Shown here: piece by piece, positions 47,104-58,412 of the stretch
Layout: every line of letters starts with the position of its first letter
How positions within the stretch are numbered: the stretch's first letter is position 1
Source of the DNA: Thiomicrorhabdus sp. Kp2
Lineage (GTDB): Bacteria > Pseudomonadota > Gammaproteobacteria > Thiomicrospirales > Thiomicrospiraceae
NCBI RefSeq assembly: GCF_000478585.1
Contig: NZ_ARWI01000001.1
Location: forward strand, 992,001-1,056,000
Direction of reading: 5' to 3'
Length of the DNA stretch: 64,000 nt
Notes under the pieces: generated by a model
Databases searched by the model: none
Seen by the model: only the letters and a program-made list of their open reading frames with translations
What the model was told of the DNA's origin: nothing
Position numbers and translations under genes: made by a program

Positions 47104-47394
47104 TTAGTCGATAATTGCAATAATATCGTCTTCACGCATAATCATAACTGGCTGACCTGCGTCATCTTTTACTTCTTGACCAGAGTACTGTCCGAACATC
47201 ACTTTATCGCCGACTTTAACAGTCATCGCGATAATTGAACCTGAATCAGATGCTTTACCTGGTCCAACAGCAACTACTTCACCGATGTTTTGTTTTTCTT
47301 GTGCAGAGCCTGGTAGCAAAATACCACCTGCAGTTTCTTTCTCTTCTTCTACACGACGGACAACAACACGGTCTTGTAATGGCTTAATATTCAT
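47104..47394 (-). CDS. groES: Co-chaperonin GroES
   Basis: The 96-residue lid subunit of Gro[35 protein letters not shown] is the conserved N-terminus with the mobile loop, and GQYSGQEV and [11 protein letters not shown] complete the family pattern. First gene of the heat-shock operon, with the AGGAGAAACC ribosome site directly upstream. Confidence 0.99.
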   Translation of the reverse strand: MNIKPLQDRVVVRRVEEEKETAGGILLPGSAQEKQNIGEVVAVGPGKASDSGSIIAMTVKVGDKVMFGQYSGQEVKDDAGQPVMIMREDDIIAIID

Positions 47395-47496
47395 AGGTTT
47401 CTCCTAAAAGTCTGTTAAATTTCATAGTCGTACAAACAGAAAAATTGCACTCAGTTTTTTTCATTCTCACAAACCGAGCTGCAATTTATTCATAAA

Positions 47497-47523
47497 TTAG
47501 CACTCTTATGCTTAGAGTGCTAA
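47497..47523. promoter_or_regulatory. CIRCE operator (HrcA site)
   Basis: TTAGCACTC - nine bases - GAGTGCTAA, a perfect CIRCE inverted repeat about 103 bp upstream of groES. CIRCE is the binding site of the heat-shock repressor HrcA, so this operon is probably HrcA-controlled, alone or together with sigma-32. hrcA itself is not in the window. Confidence 0.96.
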
Positions 47524-47621
47524 CAATTTTAGTCATCTAATTGCTTGTGTCAACTGAATATGGGTATGAATCTTTACGATTCAAGTGCTTAGTTAAAAAA
47601 TTATTAAAAATAAGAGGCATA

Positions 47622-47655
47622 AAAAAAGGCCAAATAAAACATTTGGCCTTGATAT
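47622..47655 (-). terminator. Terminator after proB
   Basis: GGCCAAAT-AAAAC-ATTTGGCC hairpin with a seven-base T-run on the minus strand, 15 bp past the proB stop. Confidence 0.9.
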
Positions 47656-47669
47656 ATGAGAGAGGAAAA

Positions 47670-48794
47670 CTATTCGCTTAAAACAAGATTATCTCGATGA
47701 ATTAAAGACTCATCTTCAATAAAACCAAGAATAGACTCAATTTGATGACTCGGCTGTCCCATGATTTTGTGCGCTTCAGTAAATGAGTAATTGACTAAAC
47801 CACGTGCCACTTCATGCCCTGATTGATCATAACAAACCACCATTTCACCACGTTGAAAATTGCCGCGCATGGACTTAACACCAATTGGTAACAAACTCTT
47901 ACCAGAGGTACGTAACACCTCAACAGCACCCGCATCTAATACCAGTGTTCCTTTTGCTTGAAGGTGACCTGCCAACCATTGCTGACGAGCGGTTAATGGT
48001 TCTAAATCTGGAATCAGTAAAGTTCCTTGCGGAAGGCCATTAAACAAATTAGGTAAAATATTCTCTGCTCGACCTGAAGCAATCAAGGTGGCCGTACCAG
48101 AACGAGCCGCTCTTTTTGCTGCCATCACTTTAGTGTACATACCACCCTTACCTAAAGCGCCCCCTTCAGGACTCGCCATCGCTTCAATGTCTTTGCGACT
48201 AACACGCGCCTCATCAATGAGCTCTGCATTAGGATTTTCACGCGGGTTATCGTTATAAAGGCCTTGTTGGTCGGTCATAATCACCAACACATCGGCAGAG
48301 ATAAGATTTGCAGTTAAAGCCGCTAAGGTGTCATTATCACCAAAACGAATTTCATCAGTCACCACCGTGTCATTTTCATTAATAATGGGCACAACGCCAT
48401 ACTCAAGCAGCGTTTCTATAGCACTTTTAACATTCAAATAACGTTTACGATTTGATAAATCATCATGCGTCATTAAGATTTGTGCTGAATGAATATCATA
48501 TTGAGAAAACTCAGATTCATAAGCCTGAATCAAGCCCATTTGACCAACCGAGGCGGCGGCCTGTAACTCGTTTAACAGTTTAGGGCGAGTTGACCAACCT
48601 AGACGCTTCATCCCTTCAGCGACTGAACCAGAAGAGACTATCACAACTTCAACGCCTTGCTTTTTAAGTTCGACCATCTGGGCAACCCAACTTGCTAAAG
48701 CTACACGGTTTAAACCTTGTCCATCATTTGTTAATAAGGCACTGCCAATCTTAACCACCCAACGTTTGGTATTCTTTAAATCAGAACGCTGCAT
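47670..48794 (-). CDS. proB: Glutamate 5-kinase
   Basis: The first step of proline synthesis. 374 residues: amino-acid kinase domain ([73 protein letters not shown]) and a C-terminal PUA domain (~280-374; [23 protein letters not shown]). Follows obgE by 45 bp on the same strand, the usual rplU-rpmA-obgE-proB order. Confidence 0.97.
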   Translation of the reverse strand: MQRSDLKNTKRWVVKIGSALLTNDGQGLNRVALASWVAQMVELKKQGVEVVIVSSGSVAEGMKRLGWSTRPKLLNELQAAASVGQMGLIQAYESEFSQYDIHSAQILMTHDDLSNRKRYLNVKSAIETLLEYGVVPIINENDTVVTDEIRFGDNDTLAALTANLISADVLVIMTDQQGLYNDNPRENPNAELIDEARVSRKDIEAMASPEGGALGKGGMYTKVMAAKRAARSGTATLIASGRAENILPNLFNGLPQGTLLIPDLEPLTARQQWLAGHLQAKGTLVLDAGAVEVLRTSGKSLLPIGVKSMRGNFQRGEMVVCYDQSGHEVARGLVNYSFTEAHKIMGQPSHQIESILGFIEDESLIHRDNLVLSE

Positions 48795-48839
48795 ATTTTT
48801 TAAGTACCCTCTTAATACAGGCCAATATTAAATCAAATA

Positions 48840-50024
<1,185 letters not shown>

Positions 50025-50114
50025 TTATTTTATCAAAGCTTACTTATAAAAGCTTAAAAAGCCGTTTAAATTGCAAAGAATATCACAACCTATTTATAGG
50101 TTTTTGCCGCACAA

Positions 50115-50142
50115 ACAAAAACGCCCCGTCAAAGCGGGGCGT
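50115..50142 (-). terminator. Terminator after rpmA
   Basis: ACGCCCCG/CGGGGCGT hairpin followed on the minus strand by a T-run (A-run at 50117-50121). It should separate rplU-rpmA from obgE-proB. Confidence 0.88.
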
Positions 50143-50165
50143 CTTGCTAACAAACGAGGCTGAAA

Positions 50166-50423
50166 TTATTCAGAAACGATTGTTACGTAAGTACGTACAG
50201 GCTTACCTTTAGATACGAATGCTACTGCACCGTCTGCTTTCGCAAATAAGGTATCGTCTTTACCGCGACCAACGTTTTCACCAGGGTGGAACTTAGTTCC
50301 ACGCTGACGAACAATGATGCTACCAGCAGAAACTTGCTGACCACCAAATGCTTTTACACCTAGTCGCTTGGCATTAGAATCGCGACCGTTTTTAGTACTA
50401 CCTGCTGCCTTCTTATGAGCCAT
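50166..50423 (-). CDS. rpmA: 50S ribosomal protein L27
   Basis: 85 residues; [24 protein letters not shown] is the conserved N-terminal tail that reaches the peptidyl-transferase centre, and [28 protein letters not shown] follows. Unlike Firmicutes forms there is no cleaved N-terminal extension. Confidence 0.99.
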   Translation of the reverse strand: MAHKKAAGSTKNGRDSNAKRLGVKAFGGQQVSAGSIIVRQRGTKFHPGENVGRGKDDTLFAKADGAVAFVSKGKPVRTYVTIVSE

Positions 50424-50489
50424 GGTATAGTCCTTTTGTTAACAGTGTTATTCCCTACTCAGAAATAACAGCCGTTTGTGATTCAAATA

Positions 50490-50804
50490 TTAAGCTGAAA
50501 TCTTACCGATTTTAACTTCAGTGTAGTTTTGGCGGTGGCCTTGCTTAGTCTTAGAGCGGTTCTTACGACGACGGAATTTGATGATAGTTACTTTTTTACC
50601 ACGACCGTTTGCTTCAACAGTTGCTGCAACTTTAGCACCTTCAACAACAGGCATACCGATTTTTACATCAGAACCTTCACCTACCATCAATACTTCGTCA
50701 AACTCAATTGCATCACCAGCTTCTGCATTTAGTGATTCAATACGTAAGATTTGACCTTCACGAACTCTATACTGCTTACCACCGGTTTTAATAACTGCGT
50801 ACAT
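50490..50804 (-). CDS. rplU: 50S ribosomal protein L21
   Basis: 104 residues; [18 protein letters not shown] at the start and [24 protein letters not shown] near the end are the family signatures. First gene of rplU-rpmA. The 371-bp gap to the divergent ispB holds promoters for both and a palindrome copy at 50916-50931; I could not identify a ribosomal-protein leader structure. Confidence 0.99.
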   Translation of the reverse strand: MYAVIKTGGKQYRVREGQILRIESLNAEAGDAIEFDEVLMVGEGSDVKIGMPVVEGAKVAATVEANGRGKKVTIIKFRRRKNRSKTKQGHRQNYTEVKIGKISA

Positions 50805-50915
50805 ATCTTTCTCCCGGATATCTTAATTCTTTTTAATAAGCCGCTTATTTAGCGAAGGCGGAATTATATAAGTTTTTATTCATAAGGTCAAAACAATTTC
50901 ACAAATATTTTCAAC

Positions 50916-50931
50916 TTACCAGGCCTGGTAA
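50916..50931. repeat. Palindrome copy between rplU and ispB
   Basis: TTACCAGGCCTGGTAA, a 16-bp perfect palindrome 112 bp upstream of rplU in a divergent promoter region, where a terminator role would make little sense. Confidence 0.94.
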
Positions 50932-51175
50932 ATTGCGTGCACGCTCTGAAGCGCGTATTTTATACAAAATCTGCCTAAGAATTTGAAAATATTCAGTATT
51001 TTTATTGGGTTGTTTTATCTAATTTTGTGCTTTTTTTAGCCAAAAAATCCACTTATTGTTTAACAATTCTCATCAAGATTACGCTATCTAATCTCTAATA
51101 CTAGCGTCTCTGTGCTATTCATACTAAAATAGCGTCCTTTATAAATACCTGGAAGGCAATACGCCTAACATCACC

Positions 51176-52141
51176 ATGACGTTATCTGAAATCCGTGCCT
51201 TAATTCAAGACGATATTCAAGCGGTAGACCAGTTAATATTGAATAGACTCTCATCTGATGTCGTTCTCATTAACCAAATTGGCCACTACATCATTAATAG
51301 TGGTGGGAAACGTCTTCGCCCATTACTGGTTCTATTAAGTGCACGTGCTTGTGGATACCAAGGAACGGATCACCAGTTAATGGCAGCGGTTATTGAGTTT
51401 ATTCACACCTCTACTTTATTACATGATGATGTTGTCGATGAATCGGATACACGTCGTGGCAATAAGACGGCCAATGAAGTATGGGGAAATGCGGCCAGTG
51501 TACTGGTGGGAGATTTCCTATACTCACGTTCGTTTGAAATGATGGTTGAACCAGGTGAACTGAAAATCATGCAGGTAATGTCAGAAGCCACCAATGTGAT
51601 TGCTGAAGGTGAAGTGTTGCAGTTATTAAATTGCCATGATGCTGACACCACTAAAGAACGCTACATGGAAGTCATCCATCGTAAAACAGCAAAATTATTT
51701 GAAGCCGCTACTCAAATGGGGCCCATTTTAGCCAAAAAACCTGACCTTGAAGAAGCTTTTATCGCCTATGGAAAACACTTAGGTGCGGCTTTTCAATTAA
51801 TTGATGACGCCCTAGATTACACCGCCAATACCGAAGAACTTGGCAAAAACATTGGTGATGATTTAGCGGAAGGTAAACCAACCCTCCCCCTAATTTATGT
51901 TTTAGAAAATGGCTCTGATACAGAAAAGTCAATTATTCGTAGAGCCATAGAATCAGAAGGCATTAAGCTTCTTAAAGAAGTCACCTCGATTATTAAAAAT
52001 TCAGGAGCCATCGCTTACACACAAAAGATTGCCCAAAAAGAGGCCGACTTAGCGAAAGAAGCTATTAGTCTTTTGGCTGAAAGCGATCTTAAAACAGCAC
52101 TAAACTCTTTAGCCGACTTAGCCGTTAATCGATCACACTAA
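51176..52141 (+). CDS. ispB: Polyprenyl (octaprenyl) diphosphate synthase
   Basis: Makes the long isoprenoid tail of ubiquinone. 321 residues with both Asp-rich substrate motifs: LLHDDVVDESDTRRG (first, ~82-96) and QLIDDALDYT (second, ~207-216), plus GGKRLRPLL at the start. The exact chain length cannot be read with certainty. Location opposite rplU is the usual one for ispB in this class. Confidence 0.95.
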   Translation: MTLSEIRALIQDDIQAVDQLILNRLSSDVVLINQIGHYIINSGGKRLRPLLVLLSARACGYQGTDHQLMAAVIEFIHTSTLLHDDVVDESDTRRGNKTANEVWGNAASVLVGDFLYSRSFEMMVEPGELKIMQVMSEATNVIAEGEVLQLLNCHDADTTKERYMEVIHRKTAKLFEAATQMGPILAKKPDLEEAFIAYGKHLGAAFQLIDDALDYTANTEELGKNIGDDLAEGKPTLPLIYVLENGSDTEKSIIRRAIESEGIKLLKEVTSIIKNSGAIAYTQKIAQKEADLAKEAISLLAESDLKTALNSLADLAVNRSH

Positions 52142-52171
52142 ACCTATCGCAAAATGGTTCATCTTTTATAT

Positions 52172-52211
52172 AAAAAAGGCTCTGTTTACAAATCATAAAC
52201 AGAGCCTTTTT
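52172..52211. terminator. Terminator between ispB and the gene at 52233
   Basis: GGCTCTGTTTA-CAAATCA-TAAACAGAGCC with A-run before and T-run after, so it can stop transcription from both sides. Confidence 0.93.
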
Positions 52212-52232
52212 ATCATCGTTCAATCGCCAAAA

Positions 52233-52850
52233 TCATTGGTGAATTTTACGCCTATTTTTTAAACCTTTTTGATGCTTTTCTAAAGCACGCCTTAAGTCTT
52301 CCGCATCCTGCTCTGCAGCTGCCGCAGCAATTTGCTCTTCAACCTCTGCTTGTTGTTGTTCAAGAAAACGTTTATACAAATCCAAATTCCCTAAACGAGT
52401 TTTATCCCAGTCAATTCGGCGCATTAACCAACGAATCATAAATCTGATAACATGACATTGATCCCTACTTACATACATAAACTCTGCTTGTGGCCGGAAG
52501 CCATGCATCCGTTCCACAATAATGGTTTGCTCACGTGTACTGGGACGAATACGAATAAACCCACTATCATCCTCATTAAAACTTGTACTGTAATAAATTC
52601 GAACAACGCGGTTCATGCTAAAAATCGCCTTAGATAAAATCGTCGATTCATGTTTTCCATTCAAACCTACGGTATGAATGAAAATATTTTGAGTCATAAT
52701 CTGCCTAAAAAACCCTTCAACCTCTTCAAATTCAATCTCTTGCTTCGCACTTTCTGCAACAGAAATTTCATGCTGAATTTGCGCAGAACGCTTTTCTAAG
52801 CGCCTAAAAAAATACTTTACAGCTGGGCCAACCTGCTTTTGATGTCTCAT
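52233..52850 (-). CDS. Conserved-looking protein of unknown function
   Basis: A 205-residue basic protein I do not recognise. No signal peptide or TM segment. The N-terminal third is helical and charged (RRLEKRSAQIQHEISVAESAKQEIEFEEVEGFFRQ); the middle looks like a beta-rich domain with FIRIRPSTREQTIIVERM and MYVSRDQCHVIRFMIRWLMRR; the C-terminus is an Ala/Glu-rich coiled coil (~160-200). It could bind nucleic acid, but nothing in the sequence proves that. Confidence 0.75.
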   Translation of the reverse strand: MRHQKQVGPAVKYFFRRLEKRSAQIQHEISVAESAKQEIEFEEVEGFFRQIMTQNIFIHTVGLNGKHESTILSKAIFSMNRVVRIYYSTSFNEDDSGFIRIRPSTREQTIIVERMHGFRPQAEFMYVSRDQCHVIRFMIRWLMRRIDWDKTRLGNLDLYKRFLEQQQAEVEEQIAAAAAEQDAEDLRRALEKHQKGLKNRRKIHQ

Positions 52851-52992
52851 CCTTAGATACCTCTAATATAGGTATCGACCAAAAGTGAATTTTATAAAGT
52901 CTAAATTGTCACTTTTATTTCTATTGATTCTTTTACGCTCCAGGCAAAATTTTTTAACCTCAATTTAATAAACAAAGCAAAAAAACAGAGTG

Positions 52993-53014
52993 TCATGAGG
53001 TAAAAAACTCATGA
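52993..53014. promoter_or_regulatory. Inverted repeat upstream of patatin gene
   Basis: TCATGAG-GTAAAAAA-CTCATGA, perfect 7-bp arms, 38 bp before the start of the patatin-like gene. Position and form fit an operator; no regulator is identified. Confidence 0.45.
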
Positions 53015-53051
53015 TAAGATACGTGCATTCAATTTATTTGGTCATGATTAA

Positions 53052-54428
53052 ATGCCACGGTTTCAAATTATTAAAATATTTTTGATGATTCTATCATTCA
53101 GTGTCATTCTTACAGGCTGCTCATCCTACGGTGTTATTAACAATGCTAAGCAAACCAATCGCTATAAACCAGTAGAAAGCGACTACTCTATGAAGTCAGT
53201 TTTACAGCACAAACCTCAAGGTAAAGTCGCCTTGGTGTTAACGTTTTCTGGCGGTGGAACTCGAGCTGCAGCTTTGGCCTATGGGGTTTTGCAAGAACTA
53301 AAAGAGACTAAAGTCACTATAAACAATAAAACGACTTCTTTATTAGATGAAGTCGATATTATTAGTGCTGTGTCTGGCGGTAGCTTTATTGCCGCTTACT
53401 ATGGTTTAAATGGTAAGCGTACTTTCAAAGATTTTGAAAGCGTCATGCTTAAAAAAGATTTTGAAGATGAGTTAATTAGCGGCGTACTCAACCCATTAAG
53501 CTGGTTTGGCGACACAGGTAGGACAGAAATGGCGATTCAGCTCTACAATAACACTATCTTTAAAGACGCTACCTTTGCAGACCTAAATAAACCAGATAGC
53601 CCGTTAATTTTAATCAATGCCACAGACTTAGCCAATGGCGCGAGAGTTTCATTTACACAAGATTATTTTGATTTTATCTGTTCAGACATCAGCAGTTTTT
53701 CAGTTGCAAAGGCGGTTACCGCCTCTTCTGCCGTACCTGTTCTGTTTAACCCTGTAGTTTTAAAAAACTACCAACCTTGTAACAACAACGCCAAAACCAA
53801 ATTACTTTTTTCTGAGTCACAAACACAAAACAATATTGAACTACAACAAGCTATTAACAACCTCAAACTGTACGTTTTTTCAGACTATCCATATCTACAA
53901 TTAGTCGATGGTGGTATTACTGACAATCTAGGTTTACGCGCAATTTATGAAGCCATTGAATTTTCGGGTGGCCCTAAAGCATTTTTAAGAGAGATTAATA
54001 AAAACAATGTTGAACACATTGCTGTCATTTCCGTTGACGCCTCGACCCAAACCTCTAAAATTATCAGCACAACCAATAAAAGCCCAACCATTCAACAAAG
54101 TATTGATGCCGTTACCGATATTCAGATACATCGTTACAATGCATCAACAACAGAACTGTTTGAAAAGTCGCTCAATCGATGGGGAGAAGAACTCTCAACA
54201 AAAAACCATAGCGTGCAACCACATTTTATCCAAGTTAGTTTTGACCAGTTAGATACCGAACAAGAAGCGGAAGAATTTAACCACATTCCAACCCGTTTAA
54301 GCCTTACAGAACCCGATGTTGCTAAGCTCATAAAAACGGGGCGCGCCTTGCTTAAAAACAATTTTCAATTCCAGTTTCTACTGCAGGAATTAAATACCCA
54401 AACTGAAAGAATCTCGGTACAAAATTAA
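53052..54428 (+). CDS. Patatin-like phospholipase lipoprotein
   Basis: 458 residues. The signal peptide ends in a lipobox (VILTGC), so the protein is lipid-anchored. The patatin fold is evident: oxyanion loop TFSGGGTRAAALAYGVL (~64-80), nucleophile motif AVSGGSFIAA (GxSxG variant, VSGGS) and catalytic Asp in LVDGGITDNLG (~298). It should hydrolyse acyl lipids at the envelope. Alone on its strand, followed by a split palindrome and a terminator. Confidence 0.9.
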   Translation: MPRFQIIKIFLMILSFSVILTGCSSYGVINNAKQTNRYKPVESDYSMKSVLQHKPQGKVALVLTFSGGGTRAAALAYGVLQELKETKVTINNKTTSLLDEVDIISAVSGGSFIAAYYGLNGKRTFKDFESVMLKKDFEDELISGVLNPLSWFGDTGRTEMAIQLYNNTIFKDATFADLNKPDSPLILINATDLANGARVSFTQDYFDFICSDISSFSVAKAVTASSAVPVLFNPVVLKNYQPCNNNAKTKLLFSESQTQNNIELQQAINNLKLYVFSDYPYLQLVDGGITDNLGLRAIYEAIEFSGGPKAFLREINKNNVEHIAVISVDASTQTSKIISTTNKSPTIQQSIDAVTDIQIHRYNASTTELFEKSLNRWGEELSTKNHSVQPHFIQVSFDQLDTEQEAEEFNHIPTRLSLTEPDVAKLIKTGRALLKNNFQFQFLLQELNTQTERISVQN

Positions 54429-54439
54429 AAAAGCAAACC

Positions 54440-54470
54440 TACCAGGCCTCCTCCCTTGCCGACTCTGGTA
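54440..54470. repeat. Split palindrome copy
   Basis: TACCAGGC and CTGGTA, the two halves of the repeat, separated by 17 bases, just past the patatin stop codon. It looks like a palindrome copy opened by a small insertion. Confidence 0.6.
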
Positions 54471-54521
54471 AAGGTTAAAAAGACATTCAGAAAGCGACAA
54501 AAATAAGGTTTTAGAAAGGCA

Positions 54522-54546
54522 AAAAGGCAGAGAAACCCTGCCTTTT
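54522..54546. terminator. Terminator between patatin gene and 54576 gene
   Basis: AAAAGGCAG-AGAAACC-CTGCCTTTT, usable from both strands by the two converging genes. Confidence 0.88.
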
Positions 54547-54575
54547 ATTGCTTTACTATGTGATTGTTACTTCTA

Positions 54576-55676
54576 TTACATAGGACCATATCTCGGTATA
54601 TCATCTGCTGGGTAGAGTAAGTTTGAGTCATCATGCATCTCATCATGAAACTCACCCACCTTACCTTCAGCAATGTCACTACGTGCAAACTTAGCTATGT
54701 GAAACAAAGCTTCACCTTCGTTTACCAATGGCATACACATTTGGCCAATTACAATGCCGCTATTAGGTGAATACACCTCTTCTTCTAGCTCGCCAAACGG
54801 ATCGGAGACCACTCCAATAAGGGTTTTATTGGCCTCTACTCGATCACCATCTTTGACTAAAGAACGAAAAATACCACTTTGTGGCGCACGAATCCAAAAG
54901 CTCGCACGTGCGATGACGGGTTTCATATTACGCTCTAATTTTCGACGTGATTTTTGTAGCATGCCAAGATGTCGCATCACATTCACAATGCCAGAAACCC
55001 CTGCACGAATCGCTACCTCATCAAAACGTAACGCTTCACCTGCCTCATAGAGCAAAATAGGAATACCCTTTTTAACCGCAGCCGCACGTAAAGAACCATC
55101 CCGCAAGTTGGCATTGAGCATTACTGGCGAACCAAATGACTCCGCCATAGACTTAACTTCTTCATTGTCTAAATCAGCGCGGATTTGTGGCAAGTTGGTA
55201 CGATTAATCGCCCCCGTATGTAAGTCAATTCCATGCGAGGCCTTTTTTACAATTTCATTTAAGAATATATGCGCTAAACGCCCAGCAATGGAGCCCGATT
55301 TTGAACCTGGAAAACAACGGTTCAAATCTCGGCGGTCAGGTAAATAACGACTGTGGTTAATAAAGCCATGTAAGTTGACAATAGGTACGGTAATCAAGGT
55401 ACCTTTTAATCGCTGTAAAGCCTTAACTTTTAAGAGACGACGAATAATTTCAACGCCGTTCAATTCATCTCCATGAATCGCTGCGCTGATAAATAGCACT
55501 GGCCCAGCTTGCTTACCACACCAAACTTGCACTGGCATCGTCAATTCACTATGGGTATAGAGCTTACCAACCTGCAAATCAATGGTTTTTTTCTCACCTG
55601 GATTAACCGTCACATTACCAATCGTAACCGGTTGGTTTTTAATGACCTTTTCTCTAACTGAATTAGCCTTTTCCAA
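54576..55676 (-). CDS. Succinylglutamate desuccinylase/aspartoacylase-family protein
   Basis: 366 residues of the zinc-dependent M14-like deacylase family. Zinc site: [19 protein letters not shown] (His-x-x-Glu) and [21 protein letters not shown] (His); EAGEALRF carries the catalytic Glu. The C-terminal ~120 residues form a lipoyl-like beta domain ([26 protein letters not shown]). The gene overlaps rimK and lies in the widespread rimB-rimK-desuccinylase operon, so its substrate may be an amide-linked glutamate or another modified amino acid rather than succinylglutamate; that is inference. Confidence 0.88.
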   Translation of the reverse strand: MEKANSVREKVIKNQPVTIGNVTVNPGEKKTIDLQVGKLYTHSELTMPVQVWCGKQAGPVLFISAAIHGDELNGVEIIRRLLKVKALQRLKGTLITVPIVNLHGFINHSRYLPDRRDLNRCFPGSKSGSIAGRLAHIFLNEIVKKASHGIDLHTGAINRTNLPQIRADLDNEEVKSMAESFGSPVMLNANLRDGSLRAAAVKKGIPILLYEAGEALRFDEVAIRAGVSGIVNVMRHLGMLQKSRRKLERNMKPVIARASFWIRAPQSGIFRSLVKDGDRVEANKTLIGVVSDPFGELEEEVYSPNSGIVIGQMCMPLVNEGEALFHIAKFARSDIAEGKVGEFHDEMHDDSNLLYPADDIPRYGPM

Positions 55677-56574
55677 CAGTTTTCGTCCGATTTAATTTTT
55701 TATTAGCATTGGTTTCAATAAACTGAATAATCATACTGGCGATGTCTTTACCCGTTGCGCCTTCAATACCTTCCAGGCCTGGTGATGAGTTCACTTCCAT
55801 AACCACTGGGCCATGATTCGAACGCAGTAAATCCACACCACAGACATTTAAGCCCATCGCTTTTGCGGCATTGACAGCGGTTGCTCTTTCCGCTGCAGAA
55901 ATTTTAATTAAAGAGGCAGAACCACCTTGGTGAAGATTTGAACGGAACTCACCCTCTTTACCTTGACGTTTCATAGCGGCAATCACTTTACCACCGACCA
56001 CAAAACAACGTATATCGGCACCACCCGCTTCTTTAATGAACTCTTGTACCAAGATATTGGCATTTAAACCATTAAAAGCTTGAATAACACTGGTGGCCGC
56101 AGAGTGTGTATCGGCTAAAACAACACCAACTCCTTGAGTCCCTTCAAGGAGTTTAATCACAACTGGGGCTCCACCAACGGTTTTTAATAAATCATCCACA
56201 TCATCTGGAGAGTGCGCAAACCCTGTAACTGGCAAACCAATCCCTTTACGGGACAATAACTGTAAACTTCTTAATTTATCGCGTGAGCGGCTAATAGAAA
56301 CCGACTCGTTTAACGGATAAACATTCATCATTTCAAACTGACGTAAAACCGCTGTACCATAAAAAGTGACTGATGCGCCAATACGTGGAATAACGGCATC
56401 AAACCCCTCTAAAACTTCACCTTTATAATGAATTTCAGGATGTACAGAGTTTATATTCATATAACAACGCAATGCATCAATTACACGCACTTCATGACCA
56501 CGAGCTTCAGCCGCTTCTACTAATCGACGAGTGGAATAAAGCTTCGGCCCTCTCGATAAAATGGCAAGTTTCAT
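55663..56574 (-). CDS. rimK: RimK-family alpha-L-glutamate ligase
   Basis: An ATP-grasp ligase of 303 residues that adds glutamate residues, in E. coli to the C-terminus of ribosomal protein S6. [27 protein letters not shown] opens the pre-ATP-grasp domain; [33 protein letters not shown] and [18 protein letters not shown] are the ATP and Mg sites. The palindrome core at 55773-55782 encodes SPGLEG in the Mg-binding loop, a functionally constrained place. Overlaps the next gene by 14 bp and the preceding by one base. Confidence 0.95.
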   Translation of the reverse strand: MKLAILSRGPKLYSTRRLVEAAEARGHEVRVIDALRCYMNINSVHPEIHYKGEVLEGFDAVIPRIGASVTFYGTAVLRQFEMMNVYPLNESVSISRSRDKLRSLQLLSRKGIGLPVTGFAHSPDDVDDLLKTVGGAPVVIKLLEGTQGVGVVLADTHSAATSVIQAFNGLNANILVQEFIKEAGGADIRCFVVGGKVIAAMKRQGKEGEFRSNLHQGGSASLIKISAAERATAVNAAKAMGLNVCGVDLLRSNHGPVVMEVNSSPGLEGIEGATGKDIASMIIQFIETNANKKLNRTKTVGKG

Positions 56575-57002
56575 TATTTGATTCCTTGTAAGTATGATTC
56601 TGCTGAATCAACAATTAATCCAGCTTTTCTAAGAGCAGTTCGCCCTAATAACATCTTAAATGCCATTGTATCTCTGCTCGTCAATGAAATAGGGATTTGT
56701 AGTTTAAAATCGCCAATTTCGAGTGCGGTTTCTATAAAAAATCTTTCGGTATTATTTCCTCCAGAATCGGTCACGGTTCGGATATCTTGAACTAAGGCTT
56801 CACAAGTCTTAATTTTTGTAAGATCCTTGTCATCAATATGAATTGAAAAACGTACCCATTCCTGCCCATCTTTTTGAAAAGGGTCAACCTCAAAAGCGTG
56901 CAATGCAGAGTTTTTAGCTCCTGTATCCACTTTGCACTCTAAGCGCTCAATACCCAATTCGGGTAGCCTTACCCATTCACACCAACCAACTGTTTTGGAC
57001 AT
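56574..57002 (-). CDS. rimB: RimB-like retropepsin-fold protease (DUF785/RloA2)
   Basis: 142 residues, the ATP-dependent zinc protease/RimB family found beside RimK. The aspartic-protease-like motif [16 protein letters not shown] (Asp-Thr-Gly) and the flap region [20 protein letters not shown] are clear, with [15 protein letters not shown] as the closing motif. In Pseudomonas RimB trims glutamate added by RimK, so this operon could add and remove glutamate. First gene of the rimB-rimK-desuccinylase operon. Confidence 0.88.
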   Translation of the reverse strand: MSKTVGWCEWVRLPELGIERLECKVDTGAKNSALHAFEVDPFQKDGQEWVRFSIHIDDKDLTKIKTCEALVQDIRTVTDSGGNNTERFFIETALEIGDFKLQIPISLTSRDTMAFKMLLGRTALRKAGLIVDSAESYLQGIK

Positions 57003-57044
57003 AGCTGATCCTTTTTAATTCTCTGATAGCTTTGCAAAGCTTTT

Positions 57045-58412
57045 TTAATTCAAAATTAATAATGTGGCTAAACCAAGGAAAGATAAAAAACCTACAACGT
57101 CTGTGACGGTAGTTAAAATCACAGCACCAGATAGTGCTGGATCCTGACCAAATCTTTTCAAAATTAAAGGCACCACAACACCCGATATTGCGGCGGCAAT
57201 CATATTAATCAATATCGCCAAACCAATGACTGTACTTATCATAATATCATCAAACCATAGCTGTGCAATTATAGCGACAATTACCGCCCAAATTAGACCA
57301 TTTATAATGCCAATCCAAAATTCTTTATTGAAAAGAACCACCCGGTTAGAACCACCAATTTTACCCATCGCTAAACCACGAATAGTTAGCGTTAAGGTTT
57401 GGCTACCTGCAATACCGCCCATACTCGCCACAACGGGCATTAAAACGGCTAAAGCAACCACTTGTGCAATCACCGCCTCAAACTGACCAATCACGGCCGC
57501 TGCTAAAAATGCGGTGGCTAAATTAATTCCAAGCCATATGGTTCGGCCGTTAACACTTTTTTTAATTGGCGCAAACAGATCTTCTTCTTCATCTAAACCA
57601 GCCATATTCATCACGGTTTGACCACTCTCTTCCAAAGTAAGTTCAAACACGTCATCGGCGGTTAACTGTCCCATCAAATTACCACACTCATTAACAACAG
57701 GGGCAAAGTGATGGTGTTTTGAACGAATCTGTTTAGCGGCTTCAATGGCATCCATGGTGTCTAATACCGTATCAGGTTCATCCATCACTTCTGATACCAC
57801 TAATTCTGGATCATGTCTTATTAAGTCAACCACATGCAAAGTACCTAGCAGACGGTTATATTCATCAATCACCATCAACTCTAAAGTGCCTTTATTGATG
57901 ACATTTTTCATTCGTAAAAAACGCTGAACCACTTCAAGCTTCACATTCTCACGAATCGAAATTGTGTCGGTATGCATGTATCGCCCAACGGCACTCTCTT
58001 CATAAGCCAAAACATTTCGAACTTCTTCGCGACGAGACTCATCCATACCGTCAATAACGTCAGCTTCAAGTTCGTGAGCTAATGAACCCAAAATCTCCGC
58101 AGTATCTTGTGCATCAAGGTCTTTAGTCATCTCATTGATTTGGTCTGCATCGATACCATGCAAAAGTGCTAAACGTGCGTCTTCATTCAGTTCGGCCAAT
58201 ACTTCACCGCGCATCTCATCGGGAACACACACCCATAGGTTTTCGCGTTGCACTGGCGGAAAAGACTCTAGAATATGAGAGAGTTCATTTTCGGTCAGGC
58301 CTGTAAACAGATCGCACACTTCACTTTCACGCTGTTCTGCCACCAAGCTTTGGATGTAAAGCAGTTTATCTTCGGTGGTTACAACCTCTTCTGGAAATTC
58401 GTTGCTAGACAT
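57045..58412 (-). CDS. mgtE: Magnesium transporter MgtE
   Basis: 455 residues: cytoplasmic superhelical N domain (~20-130, repeats such as LNEDARLALLHGIDADQINEMTKDLDAQDTAEIL), two CBS domains (~140-260) that sense Mg2+, a plug helix, and a C-terminal five-helix pore domain (VVALAVLMPVVASMGGIAGSQTLTLTIRGLA is the highly conserved segment). Overlaps the CorC-like gene by eight bases, so transporter and CBS membrane protein are coupled. Confidence 0.95.
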   Translation of the reverse strand: MSSNEFPEEVVTTEDKLLYIQSLVAEQRESEVCDLFTGLTENELSHILESFPPVQRENLWVCVPDEMRGEVLAELNEDARLALLHGIDADQINEMTKDLDAQDTAEILGSLAHELEADVIDGMDESRREEVRNVLAYEESAVGRYMHTDTISIRENVKLEVVQRFLRMKNVINKGTLELMVIDEYNRLLGTLHVVDLIRHDPELVVSEVMDEPDTVLDTMDAIEAAKQIRSKHHHFAPVVNECGNLMGQLTADDVFELTLEESGQTVMNMAGLDEEEDLFAPIKKSVNGRTIWLGINLATAFLAAAVIGQFEAVIAQVVALAVLMPVVASMGGIAGSQTLTLTIRGLAMGKIGGSNRVVLFNKEFWIGIINGLIWAVIVAIIAQLWFDDIMISTVIGLAILINMIAAAISGVVVPLILKRFGQDPALSGAVILTTVTDVVGFLSFLGLATLLILN

